From HTCC5015 sp051747425 (GTDB lineage Bacteria; Pseudomonadota; Gammaproteobacteria; HTCC5015): a DNA stretch of 64,000 nt. The translations under genes were made by a program, and so were the position numbers. A model generated the notes under the pieces. The model ran no database searches and was not told where the DNA came from. It worked only from the letters and a program-made list of their open reading frames with translations. The first letter of the stretch is position 1; every line of letters starts with the position of its first letter. The stretch covers positions 1 to 64,000 of the forward strand of contig JBNJGD010000003.1 in assembly GCA_051747425.1 (NCBI GenBank), written 5' to 3'. This document shows positions 44,328 through 55,090 of the stretch, piece by piece.

Positions 44328-45221
44328 CTAGTGGGCGCGCTCGACGATGTAGTCGGCGATCTGTTTTAGCAGCTTGGCCCTGTCGCCCAGAGGGGTCAAG
44401 CACTCGATGGCCTCGGCGTGGGTCTCACGGGCCGCCTTTTTGGCGCCTTCCAGGCCCAGTAGCGAGGTGTAGGTGGGCTTGTTGTGGGCCTGGTCGGCGC
44501 CCTGGGTTTTGCCCAGAGTGTCGGTGTCGGAAATCACATCCAGAATGTCGTCGCGGATCTGAAAGGCCAGGCCAATGCACTCGGCGTAGCGGCTCAGGCG
44601 GCGGTAGAGGTCGCCGTCGGCGGTTTCACCGGCCACGGTGGCACCCAGCTGTACGGCGGCCCGGATCAGGGCGCCGGTTTTCAGGGAGTGCATGTGTTTG
44701 AGTTGTTCCAGCGTCAATTGCTGGCCCTCGGCGGCGATGTCGATTGCCTGGCCGCCGACCATGCCCTCGGCACCGCTGGCGCCGGCCAGTACCTTGATGG
44801 CGCCGAGGCGACACTCGTTGTCGCAGGCCATGGTCGGGTCGCTGGCCAGAATGTCGAAGGCCAGAGTCTGTAGGGCATCGCCGGCGAGGATGGCGGTGGC
44901 CTCGTCAAAGGCGATGTGGCAGGTGGGCTGGCCGCGGCGCAGGTCGTCGTCGTCCATGGCCGGGAGGTCGTCGTGAACCAGCGAGTAGGCGTGGATCAGC
45001 TCCAGTGCAGCGGCCGGACCGTCGACCTGTTCGGCACTCAGGCCCAGGGCCTCGGCGGTGGCGTAGCAGAGCAGCGGGCGCACGCGCTTGCCACCGCCGG
45101 TGGCGGCGTAGTGCATGGCCCGGTGAAGCGCCTGGGGCTCGCTGTCAGCGGCGGGCAGATGGTGTTCGATCGCGCGGTTAACGCGATCCTGGTAGTGGCT
45201 CAGGGCTTGTTGGAAGTCCAT
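44328..45221 (-). CDS. ispA: Farnesyl diphosphate synthase
   Basis: 297 residues. Adds isopentenyl units to make geranyl and farnesyl diphosphate. First aspartate-rich motif DDLPAMDDDD and second DDILD are both present with the family's GGKRVRP. Between xseB and dxs, the usual isoprenoid operon order. Confidence 0.96.
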   Translation of the reverse strand: MDFQQALSHYQDRVNRAIEHHLPAADSEPQALHRAMHYAATGGGKRVRPLLCYATAEALGLSAEQVDGPAAALELIHAYSLVHDDLPAMDDDDLRRGQPTCHIAFDEATAILAGDALQTLAFDILASDPTMACDNECRLGAIKVLAGASGAEGMVGGQAIDIAAEGQQLTLEQLKHMHSLKTGALIRAAVQLGATVAGETADGDLYRRLSRYAECIGLAFQIRDDILDVISDTDTLGKTQGADQAHNKPTYTSLLGLEGAKKAARETHAEAIECLTPLGDRAKLLKQIADYIVERAH

Positions 45222-45244
45222 GGGGCTCTTGGCGGGCGTGATGG

Positions 45245-45484
45245 TTAAAAGGGGGCGTCTTCTTCGTCGTCTAACGGGGCGGGCTGATCGTCACCGGGGG
45301 ACAACTTGTCGACGGTTTGCTCGGCCCGGTTCAGGGCCTTTTCACAGTCCCGCGCCAGGGTCACGCCCTTTTCAAAGTGTTTGAGGGCGTCTTCCAGCGG
45401 CAGATCGCCGCTTTCGAGTTGTTCAACCAGCGTTTCCAGAGCGCCGAGACGCTCCTCGAAGGGAATCTTTTTTTGAGTAGCCAT
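45245..45484 (-). CDS. xseB: Exodeoxyribonuclease VII small subunit
   Basis: 79 residues. Contains the family signature FEERLGALETLVEQLESGDLPLEDALKHFEKG. Binds XseA to form the single-strand-specific exonuclease VII; xseA is not in the window. First gene of xseB-ispA-dxs. Confidence 0.94.
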   Translation of the reverse strand: MATQKKIPFEERLGALETLVEQLESGDLPLEDALKHFEKGVTLARDCEKALNRAEQTVDKLSPGDDQPAPLDDEEDAPF

Positions 45485-45549
45485 ATCTGAGTTCTCAGCG
45501 ATGATGGGCTACCTTACCCGAGCTTGTCGGAGGGTTCAACGCGCGCGTT

Positions 45550-46212
45550 TCACTGGATGTCCCATTGGCGGATCGCTCGGTCGATGCGCTCGAGGTCGGC
45601 GCCTCCTACCCACTCGGCGCCGATGTAGGTGAGGGGGTAGCCGGTGCCGCCGAGGACATCGTAATAGCTCTTGCCGCGCGCGCTTTTTTCCACATCGATT
45701 TCGGTAAAGGGCACGCCTTCGTCCTGCAGGTGTTCGCGCAGCTTTTTGCAATAGGGACACCAGTCTGTGCCGTAGAACACCAGACGGGGTTCGCCGTTGT
45801 CGCCGTAGTGGGATTTGAGCACCCGGCGCACGGGGCCGCTCGCCGCTTCCCAGCCGATCTCCTGGATCAGGGCACTGCGCAGGGCCTGTTTGCGAAAGCC
45901 CTGTATTTTGCGCTCGCCCACCACAATGCCCGGCAGCCCGTTGGTGGAAATGTCGTAGTAGTCGAGCAACTGGTCGGCCTCGGACTGGGGCAGCTCGTCG
46001 AGGACATGTTCAGTGTAGGGCTGACCGGCGCGCTCAATGACCTCGATGGCCTGGTCGCAATAGTGTCCGCACTGACTGAAGGTAAAGACCACAACGGCGG
46101 GGTTGCCCTGTTCGTCAAAAGCGCCGTTGCCGGAGAAAAAGCGCTCCGAGATTTGCGGGTAAAAGTGATACAGCCCAAAGCCGAGCAGGGCGATGACGAG
46201 CCAGGTTTTCAT
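45550..46212 (-). CDS. Membrane-anchored protein with two glutaredoxin-like domains
   Basis: 220 residues. A hydrophobic N-terminus (about 3-19) is followed by two thioredoxin-fold domains. The first (about 38-115) has an unusual C48-G-H-Y-C52 (CxxxC) site with LPGIVVG as cis-Pro region. The second (about 140-220) has the classic C152-P-Y-C155 and TGYPLTYIG. The leader suggests the periplasm or the periplasmic membrane face. Probably a thiol oxidoreductase; partner unknown. Confidence 0.8.
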   Translation of the reverse strand: MKTWLVIALLGFGLYHFYPQISERFFSGNGAFDEQGNPAVVVFTFSQCGHYCDQAIEVIERAGQPYTEHVLDELPQSEADQLLDYYDISTNGLPGIVVGERKIQGFRKQALRSALIQEIGWEAASGPVRRVLKSHYGDNGEPRLVFYGTDWCPYCKKLREHLQDEGVPFTEIDVEKSARGKSYYDVLGGTGYPLTYIGAEWVGGADLERIDRAIRQWDIQ

Positions 46213-46286
46213 GGTGCCCCCGAATGCGGTTAATGGCCGTAGCCTAACGGAGGAAGTTGCAGCCGGCCAAGAGGCTTCCGGGTGGT

Positions 46287-47653
<1,367 letters not shown>

Positions 47654-47654
<1 letters not shown>

Positions 47655-48946
47655 CAGCTTTTGCGCGCGGCGCGGCGCGAGCGCTTGTGGTTGGTGGGGA
47701 AAAGCCGGGCCGTCTTGATGGCGTTGTTTTCCGCAATCACCACTTCAATGGTGTGGCCGTGCAGCTGCAGGCTGGTGCCGGATTCGGGGATCATTTCCAT
47801 ATGCTCCGTAATCATGCCGTTTAGGGTTCGCGGGCCGTCCGTGGGCAGGCTCCAGTTCAGGGCCTTGTTGATGTCACGCAAGTTGGTGCCGCCGTCGACG
47901 ATAAAGCTGCCGTCGTGCTGGGGGAAAATCTCCTTGGTCGACAGGGGGTCGGTAGTGAATTCGCCGACGATCTCCTCGAGAATGTCCTCAAGCGTGATCA
48001 GGCCCTGGATGTCGCCGTATTCGTCCACCACCAGGCCCACGCGGCGTTTCTCCAGCTGAAAGGACAGCAGCTGTTTGGTCAGGGTGGTGCCCTCGGGCAC
48101 ATAGTAGGCCTCGCGCACCAGGGATTCGAAGTTCTCCCGGTTGAAGTCCTCCTTGTGCATCAGAAAGAGCACCTTGCGCAGGTGGATAAAGCCGATGATG
48201 TTGTCGATGCTCTCGCGGTAGACCGGCAGCCGGGTGTGCTGGGACTGGGTGACCTGTTCGACAATGTCGTCCCACTCGTCTTCCAGGTCGATGCCCACCA
48301 GCTCGTTGCGCGGCACCATGATGTCGTCCACGGTGACTTGCTCCAGGTCCAGCACATTGCCCAGCATTTCCTGGTGGGTGCGGGGGATCAGGCCGCCCTC
48401 GTTGAGGACGGACTTGAGTTCGTCGGCGTCCAGTGCCAGTGAAGTCTGGGCCGTGGGGTTGATGCCCAGCATGCGCAACAGGCCGTTGGCCACCAGATTG
48501 ATCACCCAGGCAATCCAGGTCATCGGCGACCAGCGGCTCATCATGATGCGGTAGGCGTAGGAGGCGGGGTAGGCGACCTTTTCCGAGTGAACGGCGGCCA
48601 GTGTCTTGGGTGTCAGCTCGGAGAAAATCAACATGACCACCACCAGGGCGCCGGTGGCCACGGCCACGCCGATTTCGCCGGAGAGGCGGTAGCCGATGTA
48701 GGTAGCCAGCTGGGTAGCCAGGATATTGGCCAGGTTGTTGCCGAGCAGGATGACGCCGATCAGGCGATCGGGTTGCTTGAGCAGCTGTTGGGCGTAGCGA
48801 GCGCCTCGATGGCCGCTTTTGGCGCGGTGGCGCAGGCGGTAGCGGTTGAGCGCCATCAGCGCCGTTTCAGAGCCCGAAAAGAACGCCGAACAGAGCAGCA
48901 ACAGCCCCAGCGCTACAAACAGAGCGCCTGTATTTATATCGTCCAA
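47654..48946 (-). CDS. CNNM/CorC-family transporter (HlyC/CorC type)
   Basis: 430 residues. A DUF21 (CNNM) transmembrane domain (about 1-190, with FFSGSETALMALN and FSELTPKTLA), two CBS domains (about 205-330, with DDIMVPRNELV and RRVGLVVDEYGDIQGLITLEDILEEIVGE), and a CorC_HlyC FAD-like-fold domain at the C-terminus. Family members take part in magnesium and cobalt handling or leak control. Lies between the CcsA-like gene and radA on one strand. Confidence 0.9.
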
Positions 48947-48952
48947 AAGTGT

Positions 48953-49765
48953 TTATCGCCCCAGAATGAACTCGAGAACGAGTTTACTACCGAAGAATGC
49001 CAGCATCAAAAAGCTGATGCCCGCCAGAGTGAAGCGAATGGCCTTGCGACCGCGCCAGCCGGCGACCCAGCGGCCGACCAGAAGTACGGTAAAGATGAGC
49101 CAGGCGATGATGGAGAAAAGGATCTTGTGCGACCACCAGTCCTCGACCACATAGAAGCCGCTGATCAGCGACAGTGTGAGCAGCACCATGCCGATCTCAA
49201 TCAGACGGAACATCAACCGCTCCATGGTTTGCAGCGGCGGCAGGGCGAGCACAAAGGGGCTGGTTTTGTGGTGGTGCAGGTGGTGGTCCTGTAGCGCCAG
49301 CAGGCAGGCCTGAAGGGCCGCCAGGCTGAGCATGCTGTAGGCAAAGACCGAGACGGCAATGTGGACTTCCACCGCCGGCGCCAGGCTGACGGCTTCGACA
49401 CTGCCGCGGGTGGCGGCGGCAAAGCCAAATCCCAGGGTGCAAAGGCCGGCCACCGGGTAGACCATGACGCCCAGAGCGCTCAACGGCCAGCGCAGGCTGG
49501 CGAGCAGCAGCAGGGCGGCGATCAGCCAGGCAAAGATGGCCAGACTGTTGAAAAAGCTGAAGTTGAGGCCGTTGGCGGCCATTTCATTGACCAGCATCAC
49601 GGCGTGGGCAAAGAGGGCGAGAATCGCCGGCACCTGAATGGCCAGAGCGCTTTCCTCGCCGGTGTTGGCTTGGCGGCGGTGGCTCTGCTGCAGCTGCACC
49701 GCCAACAGGAAGGCGGCAATAAAATAGAGGATGGCGGTTACGAGGCCAAGTAGTGCGATATTCAT
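48953..49765 (-). CDS. CcsA/CcmC-like inner membrane protein (YpjD type)
   Basis: 270 residues with eight or so transmembrane helices. It contains the WSHKILFSIIAWLIF stretch, with a conserved-looking histidine, similar to the cytochrome c assembly family (YpjD/CorE). Start at 49765, where the first membrane helix begins; the longer open frame adds an implausible polar leader. In many Pseudomonas-like genomes this gene is divergent from ffh and next to the CorC-like gene, as here. Heme handling is possible but unproven. Confidence 0.85.
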   Translation of the reverse strand: MNIALLGLVTAILYFIAAFLLAVQLQQSHRRQANTGEESALAIQVPAILALFAHAVMLVNEMAANGLNFSFFNSLAIFAWLIAALLLLASLRWPLSALGVMVYPVAGLCTLGFGFAAATRGSVEAVSLAPAVEVHIAVSVFAYSMLSLAALQACLLALQDHHLHHHKTSPFVLALPPLQTMERLMFRLIEIGMVLLTLSLISGFYVVEDWWSHKILFSIIAWLIFTVLLVGRWVAGWRGRKAIRFTLAGISFLMLAFFGSKLVLEFILGR

Positions 49766-49980
49766 TCGGTCCACTGAGAAAACTGCCGATCGGAAGCGAG
49801 ATGATGACACAGGCGGGGCGGAGTGGGTAGGGGGCGGTTTTGTGAGCTTATTCACATTTCGGCTCACTCCCGCGGGGGGTGTGGTCCAATCGCCTGTTGC
49901 TGCGGCCAGCGCGTGCTAACATGACCAAAACGCCTCGGGGCGGCGCCATAAAGCCACCGGAAGAAGGATTGGGGAGAACG

Positions 49981-50748
49981 ATGAAACTGCGTGTATTGGG
50001 CTGTAGCGGAGGCATTGCCTCCGAGTTGGAGACGACCTCTTATCTGGTGGACGACGATGTTCTCATCGATGCCGGCACCGGGCTGACCACGCTGTCTATC
50101 GAAGAGATCACCCGCATTCGCCACATCTTTCTGACGCACTCCCACCTCGACCATATCGCCGGTTTTCCCCTGATGGTGGATACCCTGTTCGGCCATCAGG
50201 AAGTCCCCTTGCAGGTGCACGCCCACCCCGAGACCATCGCCGCGCTCAAGGAACACATTTTCAATTGGGTGATGTGGCCCAATTTTGAAGAACTGGAATT
50301 TCAGGGCATCCCCGCTTTCGAGTGGTGCCCCATGGCTCACGGAGAGCGTCGCCGCCTGGGCGCCCGCCTGTTCGAGATGATCGGCGTCAATCACACGGTT
50401 CCGGGGGTGGCCTACCGGGTGACAGGCCGGCGGCAATCCTTTTGCTTCAGCGGCGACACCACCACCAACGACAGCCTGTGGCAGGCGCTCAACGCCGGCG
50501 CGCCGCTGGACTTGCTGGTGGTCGAGTGCGCTTTCCCCGACGAGGGGCTGGAGATTGCCCGGGTTTCCAGACACTACACGCCCCAACTGTTGGCCGAGGA
50601 TCTCGACAAGCTCGACCACCGCCCGCCCATCGCTATCAGCCACCTGAAACCCGGGCAGGAGCGGCAAATCATGTCCGACCTGCGGCGGGCGCTGCCGGAC
50701 GACGAGGTGATTCACCTCCGCGGTGGCGATGTGTTCGACTTCGACTGA
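49981..50748 (+). CDS. Metallo-beta-lactamase-fold hydrolase, class II cyclic-nucleotide phosphodiesterase-like
   Basis: 255 residues. Metal motif H53-S-H-L-D57-H58, further histidines in NHTVPGVAYR and SHLKPGQE, and FSGDTTT. The pattern is closest to class II 3',5'-cyclic nucleotide phosphodiesterases. GGGGAG ribosome site eight bases before the ATG; the open frame upstream is rejected. Inserted between the CcsA-like gene and ffh. Confidence 0.82.
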   Translation: MKLRVLGCSGGIASELETTSYLVDDDVLIDAGTGLTTLSIEEITRIRHIFLTHSHLDHIAGFPLMVDTLFGHQEVPLQVHAHPETIAALKEHIFNWVMWPNFEELEFQGIPAFEWCPMAHGERRRLGARLFEMIGVNHTVPGVAYRVTGRRQSFCFSGDTTTNDSLWQALNAGAPLDLLVVECAFPDEGLEIARVSRHYTPQLLAEDLDKLDHRPPIAISHLKPGQERQIMSDLRRALPDDEVIHLRGGDVFDFD

Positions 50749-50847
50749 AGGCGCCATTGAGCCTCCAATAACCCCTCTGGCGGCTGTGGTCGGGCGCCGA
50801 CTCTGGTATTCTTGCGCCACCTGAAACAGCGATTGGGACGACACAGC

Positions 50848-52227
50848 ATGTTTGACAATCTGAGTGGCCGCCTCGGGCAGGTCGTCAAGAATATGACCGG
50901 TCAGGGACGCCTGACCGAGGACAACATCAAGGACGCCCTTCGCGATGTTCGCATGGCGCTGCTCGAGGCGGATGTCGCCCTGCCGGTGGTCAAGGATTTT
51001 GTCGCCCGGGTCAAGGAGCGCGCCGTCGGCACCGAGGTGATTCAGAGCCTCAAGCCCGGTCAGGCCTTTATCAAGGTGGTCAACGACGAACTGGTCTCGC
51101 TCATGGGCGAGGCCAACGAAGGCCTGGATCTGGCGGTCAAGCCGCCGGCCACGGTATTGATGGCTGGTCTCCAGGGCGCGGGTAAAACCACCACCGTGGC
51201 CAAGCTGGCCAAACACCTCAAGGAGCGGGAAAAGAAAAAAGTCATGGTGGTGAGCTGTGATATCTACCGCCCCGCCGCCATCGACCAGCTGCAGACACTG
51301 GCCGAACAGGTGGGCGTCGAGTTTTTTCCCTCCAGCTCCGATCAGCGCCCCGAAGACATCGCCCGGGCGGCGGTGGAACAGGCCCGCAAGCAGTTTATCG
51401 ATGTTCTGTTAATTGATACCGCCGGCCGCCTGCACATCGACGAGTCGATGATGGGCGAAATCCAGACCCTGCACCGGACGGTGGAGCCCGCCGAAACCCT
51501 GTTCGTGGTCGATGCCATGACCGGCCAGGACGCCGCCAATACCGCCCGGGCATTCAATGACGCCCTGCCGCTGACCGGCGTGGTGCTGACCAAGGCCGAC
51601 GGCGATGCCCGCGGCGGTGCCGCGCTATCGGTGCGCCAGATTACCGGCAAGCCGATCAAGTTCATCGGCAGCGGCGAAAAGATCGAAGCCCTCGATCCCT
51701 TCCACCCCGACCGCCTGGCCTCGCGCATTCTCGGCATGGGCGATGTGCTCTCGCTGGTGGAAGAGGCCGAGCAGAAGCTGGATGTGCAGGAAGCCGAAAA
51801 GATGGCGAACAAGCTGCGCAAGGGCAAGGCCTTCGATCTCGAAGACCTTCGCACCCAGCTGCAGCAGCTCGACAAGATGGGCGGCATGGGTGGCTTGATG
51901 GACAAGTTGCCGGGCATGGGGCAGATTCCCGAAGCCGCGCGCCAACAGGCCATGGACAGCAAGCCTACGCGGCAGATGGTGGCCATCATCAATTCCATGA
52001 CGCCCCAGGAACGCCGTCACCCGGATGTGATCAAGGGCTCGCGCAAACGCCGCATCGCCGCCGGTTCGGGCACCCAGGTGCAGGATGTGAACCGGCTGCT
52101 CAAGCAGCACCTGCAAATGAAGAAGATGATGAAGAAAATGAAAGGCGGCGGCATGAAGAAGATGATGCGCGCCATGGGCGGGCAGGGCGGTATGCCCCCC
52201 GGTGGTGGCCGCCCGCCCTTCGGCTAG
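50848..52227 (+). CDS. ffh: Signal recognition particle protein Ffh
   Basis: 459 residues. N domain (1-85), GTPase G domain with GLQGAGKTTT near 107, DTAGRLH and TKADGDARGG, and the methionine-rich M domain (about 300-459) that binds signal peptides and 4.5S RNA. Targets nascent membrane proteins to FtsY. Start MFDNLSGRLG is the canonical N-terminus. A -10-like TATTCT at about 50807 lies upstream. Confidence 0.97.
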   Translation: MFDNLSGRLGQVVKNMTGQGRLTEDNIKDALRDVRMALLEADVALPVVKDFVARVKERAVGTEVIQSLKPGQAFIKVVNDELVSLMGEANEGLDLAVKPPATVLMAGLQGAGKTTTVAKLAKHLKEREKKKVMVVSCDIYRPAAIDQLQTLAEQVGVEFFPSSSDQRPEDIARAAVEQARKQFIDVLLIDTAGRLHIDESMMGEIQTLHRTVEPAETLFVVDAMTGQDAANTARAFNDALPLTGVVLTKADGDARGGAALSVRQITGKPIKFIGSGEKIEALDPFHPDRLASRILGMGDVLSLVEEAEQKLDVQEAEKMANKLRKGKAFDLEDLRTQLQQLDKMGGMGGLMDKLPGMGQIPEAARQQAMDSKPTRQMVAIINSMTPQERRHPDVIKGSRKRRIAAGSGTQVQDVNRLLKQHLQMKKMMKKMKGGGMKKMMRAMGGQGGMPPGGGRPPFG

Positions 52228-52239
52228 GGGAAACACTGC

Positions 52240-52773
52240 ATGACCGAAAAGCATCTGGTGTTTTCCCACGGCATGGAAAGCGGTCCCTGGGGCACCAAGA
52301 TCACCGCCATGGCCCGGGTGGCCCGGGCTCTGGGCTGGACCGTCGAGAGCCTGGATTACTCCCACACGCTGGATCCCGATGAGCGCGTCGGCCAGTTGCT
52401 CGACTACTGTGCCGGCGAGCGCTGGCGCCGCGCCGCCAGACGCGTATTTGTTGGCTCCAGTATGGGTGGCTATGTGGCCACCGTCGCCGGCCAGTACTTG
52501 CCAGCAGCGGTTCGCCCCGACGGCCTTTTTCTATTGGCGCCGGCCTTTTACATGGGGCCCTGGGCCGAGCAGTGGTTGACCGACCCGGCGCGCTGCACGA
52601 CGATAATTCACGGCTGGCGCGACGATGTGGTGCCGGTGGACAACAGCCTCCGTTACGCCCGGCAACACGGCTGCGATTTGCAGTTGCTGGACGACGGACA
52701 CCGATTGATTGACAGCTTGCCGGCCATTGAGGAACGCTTGCGGGCTTTTCTGGCGAATGTGGAGCGCCAGTAA
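52240..52773 (+). CDS. Small alpha/beta hydrolase (YqiA/RBBP9-like)
   Basis: 177 residues. HGMESGPWG near the N-terminus, nucleophile elbow GSSMGG with Ser74, Asp in HGWRDDVVP and His in DDGHRL complete a plausible triad. Short single-domain serine hydrolase; substrate unknown. Starts 12 bases after ffh. Confidence 0.82.
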   Translation: MTEKHLVFSHGMESGPWGTKITAMARVARALGWTVESLDYSHTLDPDERVGQLLDYCAGERWRRAARRVFVGSSMGGYVATVAGQYLPAAVRPDGLFLLAPAFYMGPWAEQWLTDPARCTTIIHGWRDDVVPVDNSLRYARQHGCDLQLLDDGHRLIDSLPAIEERLRAFLANVERQ

Positions 52774-52789
52774 CAGGAGAAAAGACACA

Positions 52790-53539
52790 ATGCATAAACG
52801 CTGGCAGTGGTGGCTGTTTCAGCCCTACAAGTGGTTGGTAGTTATCCCCTTTTACTTGCTCGATACTCTGGTGATGTTCACCGTATGCATCGTGGTGATG
52901 TTTTTTCTCGGGCCCAGCGCCGGTTCGCAGTTTGCCGGCACGCTGTGGGGGCGCTTCATGGCCTACATCGCCTTAGTACGCGTGACCGTGGAGGGCCGCG
53001 CGCACATCGAGGCCGGACGCTCCTATGTGGTGGTGGCCAATCACCAGAGCGCCTACGACATTTTTGTGGTCTACGGTTGGCTGGGGATCGATTTCAAGTG
53101 GGTGATGAAACAGGAACTGCGCAAGGTGCCCTGCATCGGCTACGCCTGCGACAAGATGGGCCACATTTTTATCGACCGCAAAAACAACGCCGCCGCCGTC
53201 GAGGCCCTGCAGGGGGCGCGGGAGAAATTGACCGGAGGCACATCGGTTTTCTTCTTTCCCGAGGGCACACGCCACGGCGGCGGCAACGACCTCAAGCCCT
53301 TCAAAAAGGGCGCTTTTCGCATGGCCATTGATCTGCAATTGCCGCTGTTGCCGGTGACCCTGGTGGGCGCCGACCGGGTCATGCCTGCGGGCAGTCTGGA
53401 TCTGATGCCCGGGCGCATACGCATGATTTTCCACGAGCCCATCGACACACGGGGCATGAGCCCCGAAGATGTTGAATCACTGATGGCGGAGGCCCGCCAT
53501 CGCATCGCTGCCCCGCTGGGCCAACAGGAGATCGCTTGA
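52790..53539 (+). CDS. 1-acyl-sn-glycerol-3-phosphate acyltransferase family (PlsC-like)
   Basis: 249 residues. An N-terminal membrane helix (about 14-40), HX4D motif N84-H85-QSAY-D90 and FPEGTR (156-161) define the PlsC acyltransferase family, which adds the second acyl chain in phosphatidate synthesis. Whether it is the main PlsC or a paralog is unclear. ATG at 52790 follows AGGAGAAAAG. Confidence 0.9.
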   Translation: MHKRWQWWLFQPYKWLVVIPFYLLDTLVMFTVCIVVMFFLGPSAGSQFAGTLWGRFMAYIALVRVTVEGRAHIEAGRSYVVVANHQSAYDIFVVYGWLGIDFKWVMKQELRKVPCIGYACDKMGHIFIDRKNNAAAVEALQGAREKLTGGTSVFFFPEGTRHGGGNDLKPFKKGAFRMAIDLQLPLLPVTLVGADRVMPAGSLDLMPGRIRMIFHEPIDTRGMSPEDVESLMAEARHRIAAPLGQQEIA

Positions 53540-53540
53540 T

Positions 53541-54341
53541 ATGACACGCCGAGACGCCATGCCCGCTATTGACGGTTACCGGGCCTACCGTTTTGTCCAC
53601 GGCGGGCTGACCCATCCCCTTTATGTGGGTGGCAGTGGCCCGGCGGTGGTGGTGATCCACGAAGTGCCGGGCATTACGCCCCAGGTGGTGTACTTTGCCG
53701 ATCGTTTGCGCGAGGCCGGCTACACCGTTTATATGCCGTCCCTCTTTGGCACCCCGGGCAAGCCCATGGGGCCGGTCAATGTGGCCAGCGCCTTTGCCGT
53801 GGCCTGCATTCGCCGCGAGTTCAAACTGCTGGCGGCCGACAAGAGCAGCCCGGTGACCGAGTTTCTCAAGGCCGTCTGCCGCCGCGCCCACGCCGAGTGT
53901 GGCGGCCCCGGCGTGGGCGCCCTGGGCATGTGCCTGACCGGCAATTTTGCCCTCTCGCTGATGCTTGATGACAGCGTGCTGGCGCCGGTGCTGTCGCAGC
54001 CCTCCCTGCCGGTGGGGCGGCCCTCGGGTCTGCACATTGGTGACGAGGATCTGACCCTGGTGCGCCAGCGCTGCGAAGACCGCGACAGCCGTGTGATCGG
54101 CCTGCGCTTCACCGGCGACCCCCTGTGCCCCAGGGCGCGCTTTGACCGGCTGGAAGAGAAGCTGGGCGATCGTTTTGAGCGCGTAGAGATTGACTCCACC
54201 CGCGGCAACGAATTCGGTATCCACCGCTTTGCCCACTCGGTGCTGACTAACGATCTGGTCGACGCCGAGGGCCACCCGACCCGGGCGGCACTGGATCGGG
54301 TACTGTCCCACTTTGAGCAGCAATTGCGGAGTGAGGGCTGA
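53541..54341 (+). CDS. Dienelactone hydrolase family protein
   Basis: 266 residues. Nucleophile elbow G-M-C131-L-T-G with cysteine instead of serine, the hallmark of dienelactone hydrolase; VIHEVPGI forms the oxyanion region and RGNEFGIHRF probably supplies the histidine. No chlorocatechol genes nearby, so the natural substrate is likely different. Starts just after the plsC-like stop and shares its last base with the next gene. Confidence 0.85.
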   Translation: MTRRDAMPAIDGYRAYRFVHGGLTHPLYVGGSGPAVVVIHEVPGITPQVVYFADRLREAGYTVYMPSLFGTPGKPMGPVNVASAFAVACIRREFKLLAADKSSPVTEFLKAVCRRAHAECGGPGVGALGMCLTGNFALSLMLDDSVLAPVLSQPSLPVGRPSGLHIGDEDLTLVRQRCEDRDSRVIGLRFTGDPLCPRARFDRLEEKLGDRFERVEIDSTRGNEFGIHRFAHSVLTNDLVDAEGHPTRAALDRVLSHFEQQLRSEG

Positions 54342-55090
54342 TGTTCCGCTGGCTGATGCGCCAACTGGGCAAGCGCGTCGCGCGCTACCTGGAGCGCCCG
54401 GCCCAGGGGTACTTTCCGCTGGTGGTCAACGACATGGCCCATCTCAAACAGGTCATGCGCCCGGGTGATGTCTTGCTGGTGGAGGGCAACCTGCGCATCA
54501 GCAGCGCTATCAAATACCTGACCCAGTCCACCTGGTCGCACTCGGCCCTGTATGTCGGCCAGCTCGGCGACCGTGGCCACATGCTGATTGAAGCCGATAT
54601 GAGCGAGGGCGTACGCGCGGTGCCGCTGGATTTCTACGCCAGCTACAACACGCGGGTTTGCCGCCCGGTGGACCTGGTCGAGGAGGATGTGTCGGCCCTG
54701 ATTAACTACATGGCCAGCCGTCTGGGCCACACCTACGACCTCGACAACATCATCGACCTGATTCGCTATTTGATGCCCAATCCGCCGGTGCCCTCGCGCT
54801 GGCGGCGGGGGCTGCTGGAGATCGGCAGCGGCGAGCCAACCAAGGCGATTTGCTCGACACTCATTGCCCAGGCTTTTCACAGCATTCGCTATCCGATTCT
54901 GCCGCGAACCACCCACAAACTTTATTGCAGCATAGACGACCGCAAGTGCGCCCCCCAGGCGGTGATCCGGCGCCGGCACCACAGTCTGTTTGTGCCCCGG
55001 GACTTCGATCTCTCGCCCTATTTTGAGGTGATCAAACCCACGGTGAAAGTCGGCTTCGATTACCGCAAGACGGTCTGGAGCGACCACTGA
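54341..55090 (+). CDS. YiiX/YaeF-type permuted papain-like enzyme
   Basis: 249 residues. RPGDVLLVEGN ... STWSHSALYVG (His67) and ICSTLIAQAF (Cys171) give the His-before-Cys order of circularly permuted NlpC/P60 (family C92) enzymes. Relatives cleave peptide or lipid amide/ester bonds. Lies in a row with acyltransferase and hydrolase genes, so a lipid substrate is a reasonable guess. Shares one base with recQ (stop/start overlap). Confidence 0.8.
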   Translation: MFRWLMRQLGKRVARYLERPAQGYFPLVVNDMAHLKQVMRPGDVLLVEGNLRISSAIKYLTQSTWSHSALYVGQLGDRGHMLIEADMSEGVRAVPLDFYASYNTRVCRPVDLVEEDVSALINYMASRLGHTYDLDNIIDLIRYLMPNPPVPSRWRRGLLEIGSGEPTKAICSTLIAQAFHSIRYPILPRTTHKLYCSIDDRKCAPQAVIRRRHHSLFVPRDFDLSPYFEVIKPTVKVGFDYRKTVWSDH

